From: Actinoplanes teichomyceticus ATCC 31121
GTDB taxonomy: Bacteria; Actinomycetota; Actinomycetes; Mycobacteriales; Micromonosporaceae
Assembly (NCBI RefSeq): GCF_003711105.1
Contig: NZ_CP023865.1
Coordinates: forward strand, 2,567,001 to 2,631,000
Reading direction: 5' to 3'
DNA length: 64,000 nt
The translations under genes and the position numbers were made by a program. The notes below the pieces were generated by a model. That model ran no database searches. It was not told the origin of the DNA and worked only from the letters and a program-made list of their open reading frames with translations. Of the stretch, positions 19,374 to 28,489 are shown piece after piece; the stretch's first letter is position 1, and every line of letters begins with the position of its first letter.

Positions 19374-20141
19374 TCAGGCGGCGCGGACCAGGGCGAGCAG
19401 CGCGGCATGCGTCTGCGCGTCCGCCGCGACCAGCAGCCCGGATCCGTTCTGCCAGGCAGTGCCGTCGGCGCCGGTGACCACGCACCCCGCGGCCGCACAG
19501 ATCGCGATGCCGGCGGCGAAGTGCACGCTGTCGCTGACATCCCCGTACGTCAGATAGGCGGCCCGCCGCCCGTCCGCGACCCAGAGCAGGGCCAGGGTCG
19601 TCGACATCACCCGGGGGCGGAAACGGTCCCGGAATCCCGGCGCGGCGATGACCCGCGCCGGCTCGACCGCGAACGGCGGGTCCAGGTTGATGTCGACCAG
19701 CGCGGACACCGGGGACGGGGTCAGTGGCGTGTCGGTGCCGTCGGCGTGCCGGACCCGGGCGACCGTGCCGTCGGTCCAGTACGTCTCGCCGGTGAACGGA
19801 TCGGCGGACGCGGCCGCGGTGACCCGGTCGCCGTCACGGAGGGCGACGTTCGCGGCCACCAGCGGGGTTCGTACCGCGTAGTTGAGCGTGCCGCAGAGCG
19901 GGTCGACCAGCCAGCGGCGCCGGGCGGCGGACGGTCCGGACGCGCCGGTCTCCTCGCCGGTGACGGCGTCGTCCGGGCACGCGGTCCGCAACACCTCACG
20001 GATGGCCTGCTCGGCCGCGAGATCCGCCTCGGTGGCGAAGTCGCCGCCGCCCTTGTCGACCCGATCGAGGGTGTGCCCGTACCGGTTACGGATGATCTCC
20101 GCCGCGGCCAATGCCGCCGCGATGGCGGTCTCGTGATCCAT
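19374..20141 (-). CDS. Inositol-monophosphatase-fold protein with altered metal ligands
   Basis: A 255-residue member of the inositol monophosphatase superfamily, whose usual role is Mg-dependent phosphate removal from inositol phosphate, histidinol phosphate or similar. GGDFATEAD (31-40) and TGEETGA (61-67) are intact. The core motif normally written DPxDGTxN reads D80-P-L-C83-G-T-L-N, and the C-terminal WDxAAG motif reads VHFAAG with His207. Two of the usual metal-binding Asp are therefore Cys and His. It may be a divergent subfamily or non-catalytic. The ATG is divergent from the kinase gene with a short spacer. Confidence 0.82.
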   Translation of the reverse strand: MDHETAIAAALAAAEIIRNRYGHTLDRVDKGGGDFATEADLAAEQAIREVLRTACPDDAVTGEETGASGPSAARRRWLVDPLCGTLNYAVRTPLVAANVALRDGDRVTAAASADPFTGETYWTDGTVARVRHADGTDTPLTPSPVSALVDINLDPPFAVEPARVIAAPGFRDRFRPRVMSTTLALLWVADGRRAAYLTYGDVSDSVHFAAGIAICAAAGCVVTGADGTAWQNGSGLLVAADAQTHAALLALVRAA

Positions 20142-20220
20142 GGCATGGACCGTAGCCGGGGCGTGCGAGGATGGTCCGGCGCCGACCCCCTCCGGCGTAG
20201 GACGGCAGGCTCGCGCACCG

Positions 20221-22323
20221 ATGAACGTCCCGGCAGATCGGCCGCGCCCGGCGGCGGACGCGGCGGCCAGTGACGAGCCTGCCGAGGCGACGACGGCCGA
20301 CCCCGCTGCGGCGCCCACGCAGGACCCGGCCACCGCGGCGCCCACGGCTGAGCCGGACACGGCGGATCCGGCGGTTGCACCCGCTGACCCGGCCACCGCG
20401 GCGCCCACGGCTGAGCCGGCCACTGCGGCGGGGAGGGCTGAGTCGGTTGCCGTGGCGGGGCAGCCTGAGCCGCCCGCCGCGGCGCGCGAGGCTGAGACGG
20501 CCGCCGCGGCGGAGGAGGCTGAGCCGGCCGCCGCGGCGCGAGGGGACGCGCCGGTCGCGGCGTCCGATGCGGAGCCGGACACGGCGGATCCGGCGGATTC
20601 ACCCGCTGACCCGGCGGATTCACCCCGGCCCGCCGGCCGCGGCACGCCGGACGTTGCGGATTCCGGCCCCGCGGGTATGTCGCATGTCATGCCTGACGCG
20701 CCGACCCTGCTCGCCGGCCGCTACCGGCTCGGTGACGAGCTCGGCCGTGGTGGCATGGGCCAGGTCTGGCTGGCGCACGACGAGATCCTCGAACGCGAGG
20801 TCGCGGTCAAGCGGATCGATCTGCCCGAGGAGCTGGCCCAGGGGGACGCCGCGGCGCGGCGCAGCCTGCGTGAGGCCCGTGCGGCGGCCCGGCTGAGCCA
20901 CCCCAACGTGGTCCAGGTGTACGACATCCTCGCGCTGGACGAGCGCACCTGGATCGTCATGGAGTACGTCCCGTCCCGTTCGCTGCGCGAGGTGATCGCC
21001 GAGGACGGCCCGCTCGACCCGTACCGGGTGGCCCGGATCGGCGTGGACCTGCTCGCCGCCCTGCAGGCCGCGCACCGTGCCGGGGTGCAGCACCGGGACG
21101 TGAAGCCGGGGAACGTGCTGCTCGCCGACGACGGCCGGGTGCTGCTCACCGACTTCGGCATCGCCGCGATCGACGACGACAGCCTGACCAGCAAGTCGGA
21201 CGTGCTGGTCGGCTCGCCGCTGTACATGGCGCCGGAGCGGGCGCGGTTCGGCGCCGGCGGCGCCCCGGCCGACATGTGGGGGCTGGGCGCGACCCTGTAC
21301 GCCGCGGTCGAGGGCCATCCGCCGTTCCAGCGCACGTCGACGATGGCGACGCTGGCCGCGCTGGCCACCGAGGAGCCGGACCCGCCGGCGCACGCCGGGC
21401 CGCTCGCCCCGGTGCTGGACGGCCTGCTGCGCAAGGATCCGGCACAGCGGATGGCGGCCGAGGAGGCCGAGCGACTGCTGCGCCTGGCCGTCGCCGAGCT
21501 GGACGGGGTGGTCGCCGGGGCGGCTGCGGTCCCGAAGCCGCGGACCCCGGCGGACGACGAGAGCGCACCGCCGGCCCCCGCCGTACCGGAAAGGCGCCTG
21601 CGGCTGATCGCCCTCGCCGCCGCGGTCGTGGTGCTGCTCGCCGCCGGCCTGGCGGTGTTCCTGGTGACCCGGCCGTCGTCGGAGACGACGGCGGGGAAGA
21701 CTCCCGCGACCACCGGCCCGGCCGCGGGCCCGGCCGGGACGGCGCCCGGCACCACCGCGACCAGCGCGTCGCCGTCACCGGCGCGTTCCTCGGCGCCGCC
21801 GTCGTCCCCGGCGCCGCCGGCGTCGGCGTCGGCGAAGCCCAGCGGCGGCAGCGGGACCGACGCGGGCGGGCGGCCGGTGTTGCCGGCCGGGTGGCGGGTC
21901 TGGAACGACGAGACGGGTTTCTCGGTGTACGTCCCGAAGGGCTGGAGGACGTCGACCAGAGGCACGATCCGTTACTTCCGCGACGGCAAGGGGCACGTCC
22001 TCGGCATCGACCAGACCGACAAGCCCAAGTCGAACCCGGTCGCGGACTGGAAGGCGCAGAAGAGGGCACGCGTCTCCGCCGGTGACTTCCCGAGGTACGA
22101 CGAGATCAAGATCGCGGCGGTGGACTACTTCCAGAAGGCCGCCGACTGGGAGTTCACCTTCACCAGCGACGGCGTCCGCCAGCACGTGAACAACCGCGGC
22201 GTGGTCACGTCGGCCCGCCAGGCCTACGGTTTCTGGTTCCAGAGCCCGGACGCGGAGTGGGCGAGGTACCGCGCGGAGGTGCTGCAGGTGGTCTTCGACA
22301 GTTTCGTCCCGGACCGGGACTGA
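20221..22323 (+). CDS. PknB-type Ser/Thr protein kinase with extracellular domain
   Basis: A 700-residue membrane kinase. Residues 1-155 are a Pro/Ala/Glu/Thr-rich low-complexity arm with repeated AEPxTADPA-like blocks. The kinase domain (about 160-430) has GRGGMGQVW, VAVKR, HRDVKPGNV, DFG and APE. One membrane helix follows (about 460-483, LIALAAAVVVLLAAGLAVFLV), then a Thr/Ser/Pro linker and an outer domain (about 555-700; LPAGWRVWNDETGFSVYVPKGW...VFDSFVP). The outer domain lacks PASTA repeats, so the signal is different from PknB's. The start is uncertain: 20221 avoids the divergent neighbour, and an internal ATG at 20677 would give a kinase without the arm. Confidence 0.88.
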   Translation: MNVPADRPRPAADAAASDEPAEATTADPAAAPTQDPATAAPTAEPDTADPAVAPADPATAAPTAEPATAAGRAESVAVAGQPEPPAAAREAETAAAAEEAEPAAAARGDAPVAASDAEPDTADPADSPADPADSPRPAGRGTPDVADSGPAGMSHVMPDAPTLLAGRYRLGDELGRGGMGQVWLAHDEILEREVAVKRIDLPEELAQGDAAARRSLREARAAARLSHPNVVQVYDILALDERTWIVMEYVPSRSLREVIAEDGPLDPYRVARIGVDLLAALQAAHRAGVQHRDVKPGNVLLADDGRVLLTDFGIAAIDDDSLTSKSDVLVGSPLYMAPERARFGAGGAPADMWGLGATLYAAVEGHPPFQRTSTMATLAALATEEPDPPAHAGPLAPVLDGLLRKDPAQRMAAEEAERLLRLAVAELDGVVAGAAAVPKPRTPADDESAPPAPAVPERRLRLIALAAAVVVLLAAGLAVFLVTRPSSETTAGKTPATTGPAAGPAGTAPGTTATSASPSPARSSAPPSSPAPPASASAKPSGGSGTDAGGRPVLPAGWRVWNDETGFSVYVPKGWRTSTRGTIRYFRDGKGHVLGIDQTDKPKSNPVADWKAQKRARVSAGDFPRYDEIKIAAVDYFQKAADWEFTFTSDGVRQHVNNRGVVTSARQAYGFWFQSPDAEWARYRAEVLQVVFDSFVPDRD

Positions 22324-22849
22324 TCAGAAGTCGAACAGGTCCGCCGTGCTGATCGTCATCGGGAACGGCGGCTCGGCGGTCAGGGCTCGCCCCGCCCGGT
22401 GCTGGCGTGCAGGGTGCCGGGAGCGTCTCGCGGCACCGGCGGCGCCCGCGGTTTCCCGCCTGCCGGCGCGTGATCATGCCGGCCCGGCCGGGCGCGGATG
22501 CGGACCACGTTTCGGGCGTGCAAATTACGTCCGTTCGCCTTGATCCGTGCCGTGGCCGTGTGGCAGGGTTCCCCCGTTTCGGGTGAGGACCCGCACCCCG
22601 ACCGGAAGGCGCCGCCCCGTGAGCATTCGTTTCCCCGTGCCGCGCAACCCCGTCGCCGGGTCCCGGCCCGGGGGCGGACACCGCCGTGCGCCGGCCCGGC
22701 GACCCGGCGCGGCCGCTGCCGGCGTCCCGGTGCGCGGCACGGATCCTCCCCGGTACGACTTCGCGGAGACACCCGGATCGGGCATGTGATGAGCTATCAC
22801 GGCTGACAGGCACCGCAGAACCGTCTCCACCGCGCCCCGAGGTGAATGA
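22324..22849. other. 526-base stretch without a convincing gene
   Basis: Between the kinase gene and potA every open frame is a short Arg/Pro-rich GC artefact. It presumably contains the terminator of the kinase gene and the promoter of the polyamine operon, but I cannot point to either. The potA ribosome site is probably CGAGGTGA (22838-22845). Confidence 0.5.
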
Positions 22850-24007
22850 ATGACCACGTCTCCCCCGCATCGCGCCGTGCCGCCCCGGCCCGCCACCGGT
22901 GAGCGGACCGGGCATCCGGCGATCGAGTTCGTCGGCGTGCGCAAGGAGTACCTGTCGCACGGTGAGGTGGTGCCGGCCGTCAAGGGCCTGGATCTGGCGG
23001 TCGCCGAGGGGGAGTTCTTCTCGCTGCTCGGCCCGTCCGGCTGCGGCAAGACCACCACGATGCGGATGGTCGCCGGGTTCGAGGAGCCGACCGCCGGGCG
23101 GATCCTGCTGGACGGCCGGGACGTCACCGGGGTCGCCGCCCACAAGCGCGACGTCAACCTGGTGTTCCAGTCGTACGCGCTGTTCCCGCACCTGAACGTG
23201 CGCCAGAACGTGTCGTTCGGGCTGGAGCGCAAGCGGGTCGCCAAGGCCGAGATCACCCGGCGGGTCGGGGAGATCCTGGAGATCGTGTCGCTGACCGGCA
23301 TGGAGCGGCGCCACCCCCGGGAGATGTCCGGCGGCCAGCAGCAACGGGTCGCGCTGGCCCGGGCCCTGGTCAACCACCCGCGTGCGCTGCTGCTCGACGA
23401 GCCGCTCGGCGCGCTCGACCTGAAGCTGCGCCAGCAGATGCAGATCGAGCTCAAGCGGATCCAGCGCGAGGTCGGCATCACGTTCGTCTACGTCACCCAC
23501 GACCAGGGCGAGGCGCTGACCATGTCGGACCGGATCGCGGTGATGAACGCCGGGCTGATCGAGCAGCTCGGCTCGCCGCGGGAGATCTACGAGCGGCCGG
23601 CGACCCGGTTCGTGGCCGGCTTCATCGGCACCTCCAACCTGATCGACGGGCGGGTCGACCGGGTGGAGAACGGGCACGCCGTGCTCGACCTCGGCGCCCC
23701 GGGCCGGATCGTGGCGCCGGTGCCCGGCACGGTCGGCGCCGGCCAGCGCATCGAGGTGTCGGTACGCCCGGAGAAGATCGGCCTGCACCGGGCGGCGCCG
23801 CCCGACGCGGCCGGCAGCGTGCTGGCCGGTACGGTCACCGAGGTCGTCTACCACGGCACCTCGACCAACTACACGGTGGCGACCTCCGCCGGACCGGATT
23901 TCGTGGTGTTCGACCAGAATGCTCACGATGCCGAGGACGTCGCCTCGCGCGGCGAGCACGTCTTCCTCACCTGGGCCCCGCAGCACTCGTACCCGATCGG
24001 AGTCTGA
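22850..24007 (+). CDS. potA: Spermidine/putrescine ABC transporter ATPase
   Basis: ATP-binding subunit (385 aa) energising polyamine import at the inner membrane face. ABC domain (about 22-260): Walker [15 protein letters not shown]-loop VFQSYALFPH, signature MSGGQQQR, Walker B LLLDEPLGALD and switch THDQGEAL. The C-terminal TOBE domain (about 290-380) carries NLIDGRV and SVRPEKI. It starts the four-gene operon potA-potD-potB-potC; its stop shares bases with the potD start (TGATG). Polyamine specificity rests on the operon form and on the adjacent putrescine-degradation genes; related importers can carry other cationic compounds. Confidence 0.92.
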   Translation: MTTSPPHRAVPPRPATGERTGHPAIEFVGVRKEYLSHGEVVPAVKGLDLAVAEGEFFSLLGPSGCGKTTTMRMVAGFEEPTAGRILLDGRDVTGVAAHKRDVNLVFQSYALFPHLNVRQNVSFGLERKRVAKAEITRRVGEILEIVSLTGMERRHPREMSGGQQQRVALARALVNHPRALLLDEPLGALDLKLRQQMQIELKRIQREVGITFVYVTHDQGEALTMSDRIAVMNAGLIEQLGSPREIYERPATRFVAGFIGTSNLIDGRVDRVENGHAVLDLGAPGRIVAPVPGTVGAGQRIEVSVRPEKIGLHRAAPPDAAGSVLAGTVTEVVYHGTSTNYTVATSAGPDFVVFDQNAHDAEDVASRGEHVFLTWAPQHSYPIGV

Positions 24008-25257
24008 TGTCTCGAACCGATGTGCCGGACCCCGCCCTCCTGCGCGGCATGACGTCGCGGCGGCTCGGCCGCCGCGACGCGCTGCGCCTCGGTGGGGTGC
24101 CGGCGGTCGGCGCGTTCCTGGCCGCCTGCGGCGTCGAGGGCAAGGGCACGCCCCAGGCGAGCGTGGCCCCCGACGCGGTCGAGAAGTTCTGGGCCGGCCG
24201 GACCCGGACCGGCAAGGTGGACTTCGCCAACTGGCCGCTGTACATGGACCCGAAGAAGCCGGAGCTGACCAGGTTCACCGAGCGGACCGGCATCCAGGTC
24301 AACTACCAGGAGGTCATCCAGGAGATGGGGCCCTGGTTCGCGAAGGTGCAGCCCCAGCTCTCGGCCGGCCGGTCGATCGGCGTCGACCTCATGGTGATCA
24401 CCAACTCGGTCCAGTTCGGGCAGTTCCGCGATGCCGGGTTCCTGGCCCCGCTGGACCACGCCAAGCTGCCCCACTACGCGGCCAACGCGGCCGAGTCGTA
24501 CGCGCGGGAGGCCTTCGATCCGGGCAACGTGTTCAGCGTTCCGTGGGCGTCCGGGATCACCGGCATCGCCTACGACGCGACCAGGGTGGGCCGGGAGATC
24601 ACCAGCCTGTCCGACCTCTGGGACCCGAGATTCAAGGGCAAGGTCGGGATGTTCGCCGACATCCAGGAGCTGGCCAACTTCGGCCTGCTCGCGGTCGGCC
24701 TGAAGCCGGGCGACTCGGGCGAGCAGCAGTGGCGCCGGGCGGCCGCCAAGCTCAAACAGCAGAAGGACGCGGGCCTGGTCCGCAACTACTACGACCAGAG
24801 CTACGTCGACGCGCTCGGCAAGGGCGAGATCTGGATCACCCAGGCGTGGTCCGGTGACATCTTCCAGAAGAATCTCTCCGACGGTACGGACCTGAAGTTC
24901 GTCATCCCGGCGGAGGGCGGCACGATCTGGACCGACAACATGACCATCCCGGTCACCGCGGCCAACCCGGTCGACGCGATCATGCTGATGGACTTCTTCT
25001 ACGAGGTCGGCACCGCGGCGTCGCTGGCCGGGTACATCAACTACGTCTGCCCGGTGCCGGCGGCGCAGGAGCAGATCCGCAAGGACGCGGCGGCCGCCAC
25101 CGGGCCGGACCGCGAGGCGCTCACCCGGGTCGCCGACAGCCCGCTGGTGTTCCCGGGCGAGGCCGACTACGCCCGGCTGCACTACTACGTGGACTTCGAC
25201 ACCGCGGAGGAGCAGCGGGCCTTCCAGAACATCTTCCAGCCGATCACCCTGAGCTGA
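24007..25257 (+). CDS. potD: Polyamine ABC transporter substrate-binding lipoprotein
   Basis: A 416-residue extracytoplasmic binding protein of the PotD/PotF family. The N-terminus has a twin-arginine-like stretch (RRLGRRDALRLGG) followed by a hydrophobic run and lipobox AFLAAC, so it is probably exported folded by Tat and anchored as a lipoprotein. Typical features are KVDFANWPLYMDP, VPWASGITGIAYD, SDLWDPRFKGKVGM and WTDNMTIP. In family members the acidic and aromatic pocket grips the amines. Placing the binding protein second (A-D-B-C) is common in actinobacteria. Confidence 0.92.
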   Translation: MSRTDVPDPALLRGMTSRRLGRRDALRLGGVPAVGAFLAACGVEGKGTPQASVAPDAVEKFWAGRTRTGKVDFANWPLYMDPKKPELTRFTERTGIQVNYQEVIQEMGPWFAKVQPQLSAGRSIGVDLMVITNSVQFGQFRDAGFLAPLDHAKLPHYAANAAESYAREAFDPGNVFSVPWASGITGIAYDATRVGREITSLSDLWDPRFKGKVGMFADIQELANFGLLAVGLKPGDSGEQQWRRAAAKLKQQKDAGLVRNYYDQSYVDALGKGEIWITQAWSGDIFQKNLSDGTDLKFVIPAEGGTIWTDNMTIPVTAANPVDAIMLMDFFYEVGTAASLAGYINYVCPVPAAQEQIRKDAAAATGPDREALTRVADSPLVFPGEADYARLHYYVDFDTAEEQRAFQNIFQPITLS

Positions 25258-25261
25258 GCCG

Positions 25262-26125
25262 ATGAACCGGGTGAGACGTACCCTCGCGCCCTACCTGCTG
25301 GTGCTGCCCGGCTGGTTGTGGCTGCTGCTGTTCTTCGTGGTGCCGATGGCCACCATGTTCTCGCTCTCCCTGCAGCAGGGCGACATCGTCAACGGGTACC
25401 GGTTCACCGGCCACTGGCAGAACTACCTGGACGCGGTCGCCGACTACCGCACCCAGTTGCTCCGCTCGCTGGTGTACGGGCTGGTCACGACGGTGGCTCT
25501 GGTCGTGCTGAGCTTCCCGGTCGCGTACTGGATCGCCTTCTACGGCGGCCGGCGCAAACCGACCTACCTGTTCCTCATCCTGCTGCCGTTCTTCGTGTCC
25601 TTCGTGCTGCGGACGATCTCGTGGCGGCAGATCCTCACCGACGACGGGATGCTGCTGCACCCGTTGAAGCAGGCCGGGCTGCTGCCGGACGGCTTCCACG
25701 TGCTCGGCACCTCGTACGCGGTGATCTTCGGTCTGATCTACAACTTCCTGCCGTTCATGGTGCTGCCGATCTACGTGGCCCTGGAGCGGATCGACCCGCG
25801 CGTGGTCGAGGCGGCCCGGGACCTGTACGCGACCCCGCTGACCGCCTTCCGCAAGGTGGTCCTGCCGCTGGCGCTGCCCGGCGTCTTCGCCGGGGTGCTG
25901 ATGACGTTCGTGCCGGCCAGCTCGGACTACGTCAACTCCAGCGTGCTGGGCAGCGCGAGCACCACCATGATCGGCCAGGTGATCCAGGTACAGGCCCTGT
26001 CGAACTCCAACTACCCGATGGCCTCGGCGCTCTCCTTCACCCTGATGGCGGTGCTGCTGAGCGGCGTCTTCGGCTACGCCAGGATGCTCGGGACCCAGGA
26101 CGTGATGAAGGTGGCCGCACGATGA
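25262..26125 (+). CDS. potB: Polyamine ABC transporter permease, PotB type
   Basis: A 287-residue inner-membrane permease with about six helices. The first is near residues 8-33 (LAPYLLVLPGWLWLLLFFVVPMATMFSLSL), and the binding-protein-dependent transport signature is EAARDLYATPLTAFRKVVLPLALPG (EAA loop, about 180-204), which contacts PotA. It starts 4 bases after the potD stop, and its stop overlaps the potC ATG. Confidence 0.92.
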   Translation: MNRVRRTLAPYLLVLPGWLWLLLFFVVPMATMFSLSLQQGDIVNGYRFTGHWQNYLDAVADYRTQLLRSLVYGLVTTVALVVLSFPVAYWIAFYGGRRKPTYLFLILLPFFVSFVLRTISWRQILTDDGMLLHPLKQAGLLPDGFHVLGTSYAVIFGLIYNFLPFMVLPIYVALERIDPRVVEAARDLYATPLTAFRKVVLPLALPGVFAGVLMTFVPASSDYVNSSVLGSASTTMIGQVIQVQALSNSNYPMASALSFTLMAVLLSGVFGYARMLGTQDVMKVAAR

Positions 26126-26928
26126 GCCCGACCCGCCGCTCGCGTCCCGCCGGCGAGCGCGCCATGTTCGCCTACACCTGGCTGGTCATCGCCTGGCTGG
26201 TGACGCCGATCCTGCTCATGATCGTGTTCGGCTTCAACGACCCGCACGGCCGGTACAACCAGACCTGGCAGGGCTTCACCCTGAAGTGGTACGCCAAGGC
26301 CTTCGAGATCGGCGATCTCACCTCGGCCCTGGTGCTGTCGCTGACCATCGCGGTGGTCAGCGCGCTGCTCTCGGGCGCCCTGGGCACCGGCATCGGCTAC
26401 GCGCTGGGCCGCTACCGCTTCCGCGGCGGGGACACCCTGAACCTGATCATGTTCACCACCATCTCCTCGCCCGAGCTGATCATGGGGATCTCGCTGCTCA
26501 CCCTGTTCGTCACGATGGGCGTCGGCCTCGGCCCGGTGACCATCACCATCGCCCACGTGATGTTCTCCATCTCGTTCGTCGCCACCGTGGTCCGGGCCCG
26601 GGTGGTCACCCTGGACCGGTCCATCGAGGAGGCCGCCGCCGATCTCGGCGCCGGCCCGTGGACGACGTTCTGGAGGGTCACCTTCCCGATCATCCTGCCC
26701 GCCGTGTTCTCCGGCGTGCTGCTGGCCTTCGCGCTGTCGATCGACGACTTCATCGTCACCAACTTCACCGCCGGCACCGCCGTGACGTTCCCGCTGTGGA
26801 TCTGGGGCGCCACCCGGGTCGGCCTGCCCCCGCAGGTCAACGTGATGGGCACGCTGATCTTCACGGCCGGGGTGCTGATCGCGGTGGTCGCCAACCTGCG
26901 GTCGCGGTCGCGGAGCCGGCGCGACTGA
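26122..26928 (+). CDS. potC: Polyamine ABC transporter permease, PotC type
   Basis: A 268-residue permease pairing with PotB. It has a first helix WLVIAWLVTPILLMIVFGF, FNDP typical of PotC, and the EAA loop EEAAADLGAGPWTTFWRVTFPIILPA (about 171-196) followed by SIDDFIVTNFTAG. The ATG is fixed by the 4-base overlap with the potB stop. A hairpin follows 15 bases after the stop and probably ends the operon. Confidence 0.92.
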   Translation: MSPTRRSRPAGERAMFAYTWLVIAWLVTPILLMIVFGFNDPHGRYNQTWQGFTLKWYAKAFEIGDLTSALVLSLTIAVVSALLSGALGTGIGYALGRYRFRGGDTLNLIMFTTISSPELIMGISLLTLFVTMGVGLGPVTITIAHVMFSISFVATVVRARVVTLDRSIEEAAADLGAGPWTTFWRVTFPIILPAVFSGVLLAFALSIDDFIVTNFTAGTAVTFPLWIWGATRVGLPPQVNVMGTLIFTAGVLIAVVANLRSRSRSRRD

Positions 26929-26943
26929 GCTCACCCGCGTGAC

Positions 26944-26976
26944 GCCGGCGGATCCGTACATCCCGGACCCGCCGGC
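26944..26976. terminator. Hairpin after potC
   Basis: GCCGGCGG (26944-26951) pairs with CCGCCGGC (26969-26976). An inner TCCG/CGGA pairing across a one-base mismatch leaves a 7-base loop. There is no T-run, as is usual for GC-rich actinobacterial terminators. Confidence 0.6.
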
Positions 26977-27096
26977 CGCCGATATGCCCGGCGTCCGGCC
27001 GGTAGCAACGCGGAAATAGTTGCGTACGGACTTGTGCGCGACGGAATCCGTGGGCAGGATCGGGTGCGACAGCCGGACCGACTGAGCGTGGGAGAC

Positions 27097-28479
27097 ATGA
27101 CCGACCGACAGCCCGACGACGTGGAAACCCTCTCCGCGACCGCTCGTGACCACCTGTGGATGCACTTCACCCGGCTCTCGGCGTACCGGGACGCGCCGGT
27201 GCCGGTGATCACCCGGGGCGACGGCTGCTACGTGTGGGACTCCACCGGGCGCCGCTACCTCGACGGGCTCTCCGCCCTGTTCGTCGTGCAGACCGGCCAC
27301 GGCCGGCAGGAGCTCGCCGAGGCCGCCGCCAAGCAGGCCGGTGAGCTGGCGTACTTCCCGATCTGGTCGTACGCGCACCCGAAGGCCATCGAGCTGGCCG
27401 CCCGCCTGGCCGGCCTGGCCCCCGGCGACCTGAACCGGATCTTCTTCACCACCGGCGGCTCCGAGGCGGTCGAGTCGGCGTGGAAGCTGGCCCGGGCGTA
27501 CTTCAAGCGCACCGGCAAGCCGTTGAAGACCAAGGTGCTGTCCCGGGCGGTCGCCTACCACGGCAGCTCGATGGGCGCGCTGTCGATCACCGGCATCCCG
27601 CCGTTCAAGCAGGACTTCGAGCCGCTCGTGCCGAGCACCGTGCGGGTGCCGAACACCAACTACTACCGCCGCCCCGACGAGTCGATGACCCCGGAGCGGT
27701 TCGGGCTCTGGGCCGCCGACCGGATCGCCGAGATGATCGAGTTCGAGGGCCCGGACACGGTCGCCGCGGTCTACCTGGAGCCGGTGCAGAACGCCGGCGG
27801 CTGCTTCCCGCCGCCGCCCGGCTACTTCCAGCGGGTCCGCGAGATCTGCGACCGCTACGACGTGCTGCTCGTCTCCGACGAGGTGATCTGCGCGTTCGGC
27901 CGTCTCGGCGAGTACTTCGGCGCCGACCGGTACGACTACCAGCCCGACATCATCACCGTCGCCAAGGGCCTCACCTCCGGCTACGTCCCGCTCGGCGCGA
28001 TGATCGCGTCCGAGCGGCTGGCCGAGCCGTTCCTCACCGGCGCCAACTGGTTCGCGCACGGCATCACCTACGGCGGCCACCCGGTCGGCGCGGCGGTCGC
28101 CCTGACCAACCTGGACATCATGGAGCGCGAGCAACTCAACCGGCACGTGCGCGAGAACAGCCCGCTGTTCCGGTCGTACCTGGAACGCCTCCTCGACCTG
28201 CCGATCGTCGGTGACGTCCGCGGCGACGGCTACTTCTTCGGCATCGAGATGGTCAAGGACAAGGCCACCAAGGAGACCTTCACGGCGCAGGAGTCCGAGC
28301 GTCTGCTCCGCGGCTACCTCTCCCGCGCCCTGTTCGAGGCCGGCCTCTACTGTCGCGCCGACGACCGCGGCGACCCGGTGATCCAGCTGGCCCCGCCGCT
28401 CACCGCGACCGAGACCCAGTTCGCCGAGATCGAGCAGATCCTGCGCGGCGTTCTCACCGAGGCCTGGGCCCGCCTCTGA
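27097..28479 (+). CDS. Class III aminotransferase, putrescine/omega-amine type
   Basis: A 460-residue PLP enzyme of the class III family, closest in motif style to the SpuC-like putrescine(omega-amine)-pyruvate aminotransferases. Features are SALFVVQTGHGRQE, FFTTGGSEAVESAWKLARAY (phosphate-binding), AYHGSSMGALS, LVSDEVICAFGR and the PLP lysine in TVAKGLTSGYVPLGAM. It would turn putrescine into 4-aminobutanal. The start MTDRQPDD is chosen for the GGGAG site about 6 bases upstream; an earlier in-frame ATG (27034) lacks one. Directly downstream of potABCD-type genes, it supplies the first catabolic step of the module. Activity on other amines cannot be excluded. Confidence 0.88.
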   Translation: MTDRQPDDVETLSATARDHLWMHFTRLSAYRDAPVPVITRGDGCYVWDSTGRRYLDGLSALFVVQTGHGRQELAEAAAKQAGELAYFPIWSYAHPKAIELAARLAGLAPGDLNRIFFTTGGSEAVESAWKLARAYFKRTGKPLKTKVLSRAVAYHGSSMGALSITGIPPFKQDFEPLVPSTVRVPNTNYYRRPDESMTPERFGLWAADRIAEMIEFEGPDTVAAVYLEPVQNAGGCFPPPPGYFQRVREICDRYDVLLVSDEVICAFGRLGEYFGADRYDYQPDIITVAKGLTSGYVPLGAMIASERLAEPFLTGANWFAHGITYGGHPVGAAVALTNLDIMEREQLNRHVRENSPLFRSYLERLLDLPIVGDVRGDGYFFGIEMVKDKATKETFTAQESERLLRGYLSRALFEAGLYCRADDRGDPVIQLAPPLTATETQFAEIEQILRGVLTEAWARL

Positions 28480-28489
28480 CGTGTCCCGC

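Noticed and set aside
22552..22565. 14-base identity (GTGGCCGTGTGGCA) shared with 43491-43504 upstream of the ROK operon
   Set aside because: In 64 kb of GC-rich DNA several 14-base matches are expected by chance, and no symmetry or promoter relation was found.
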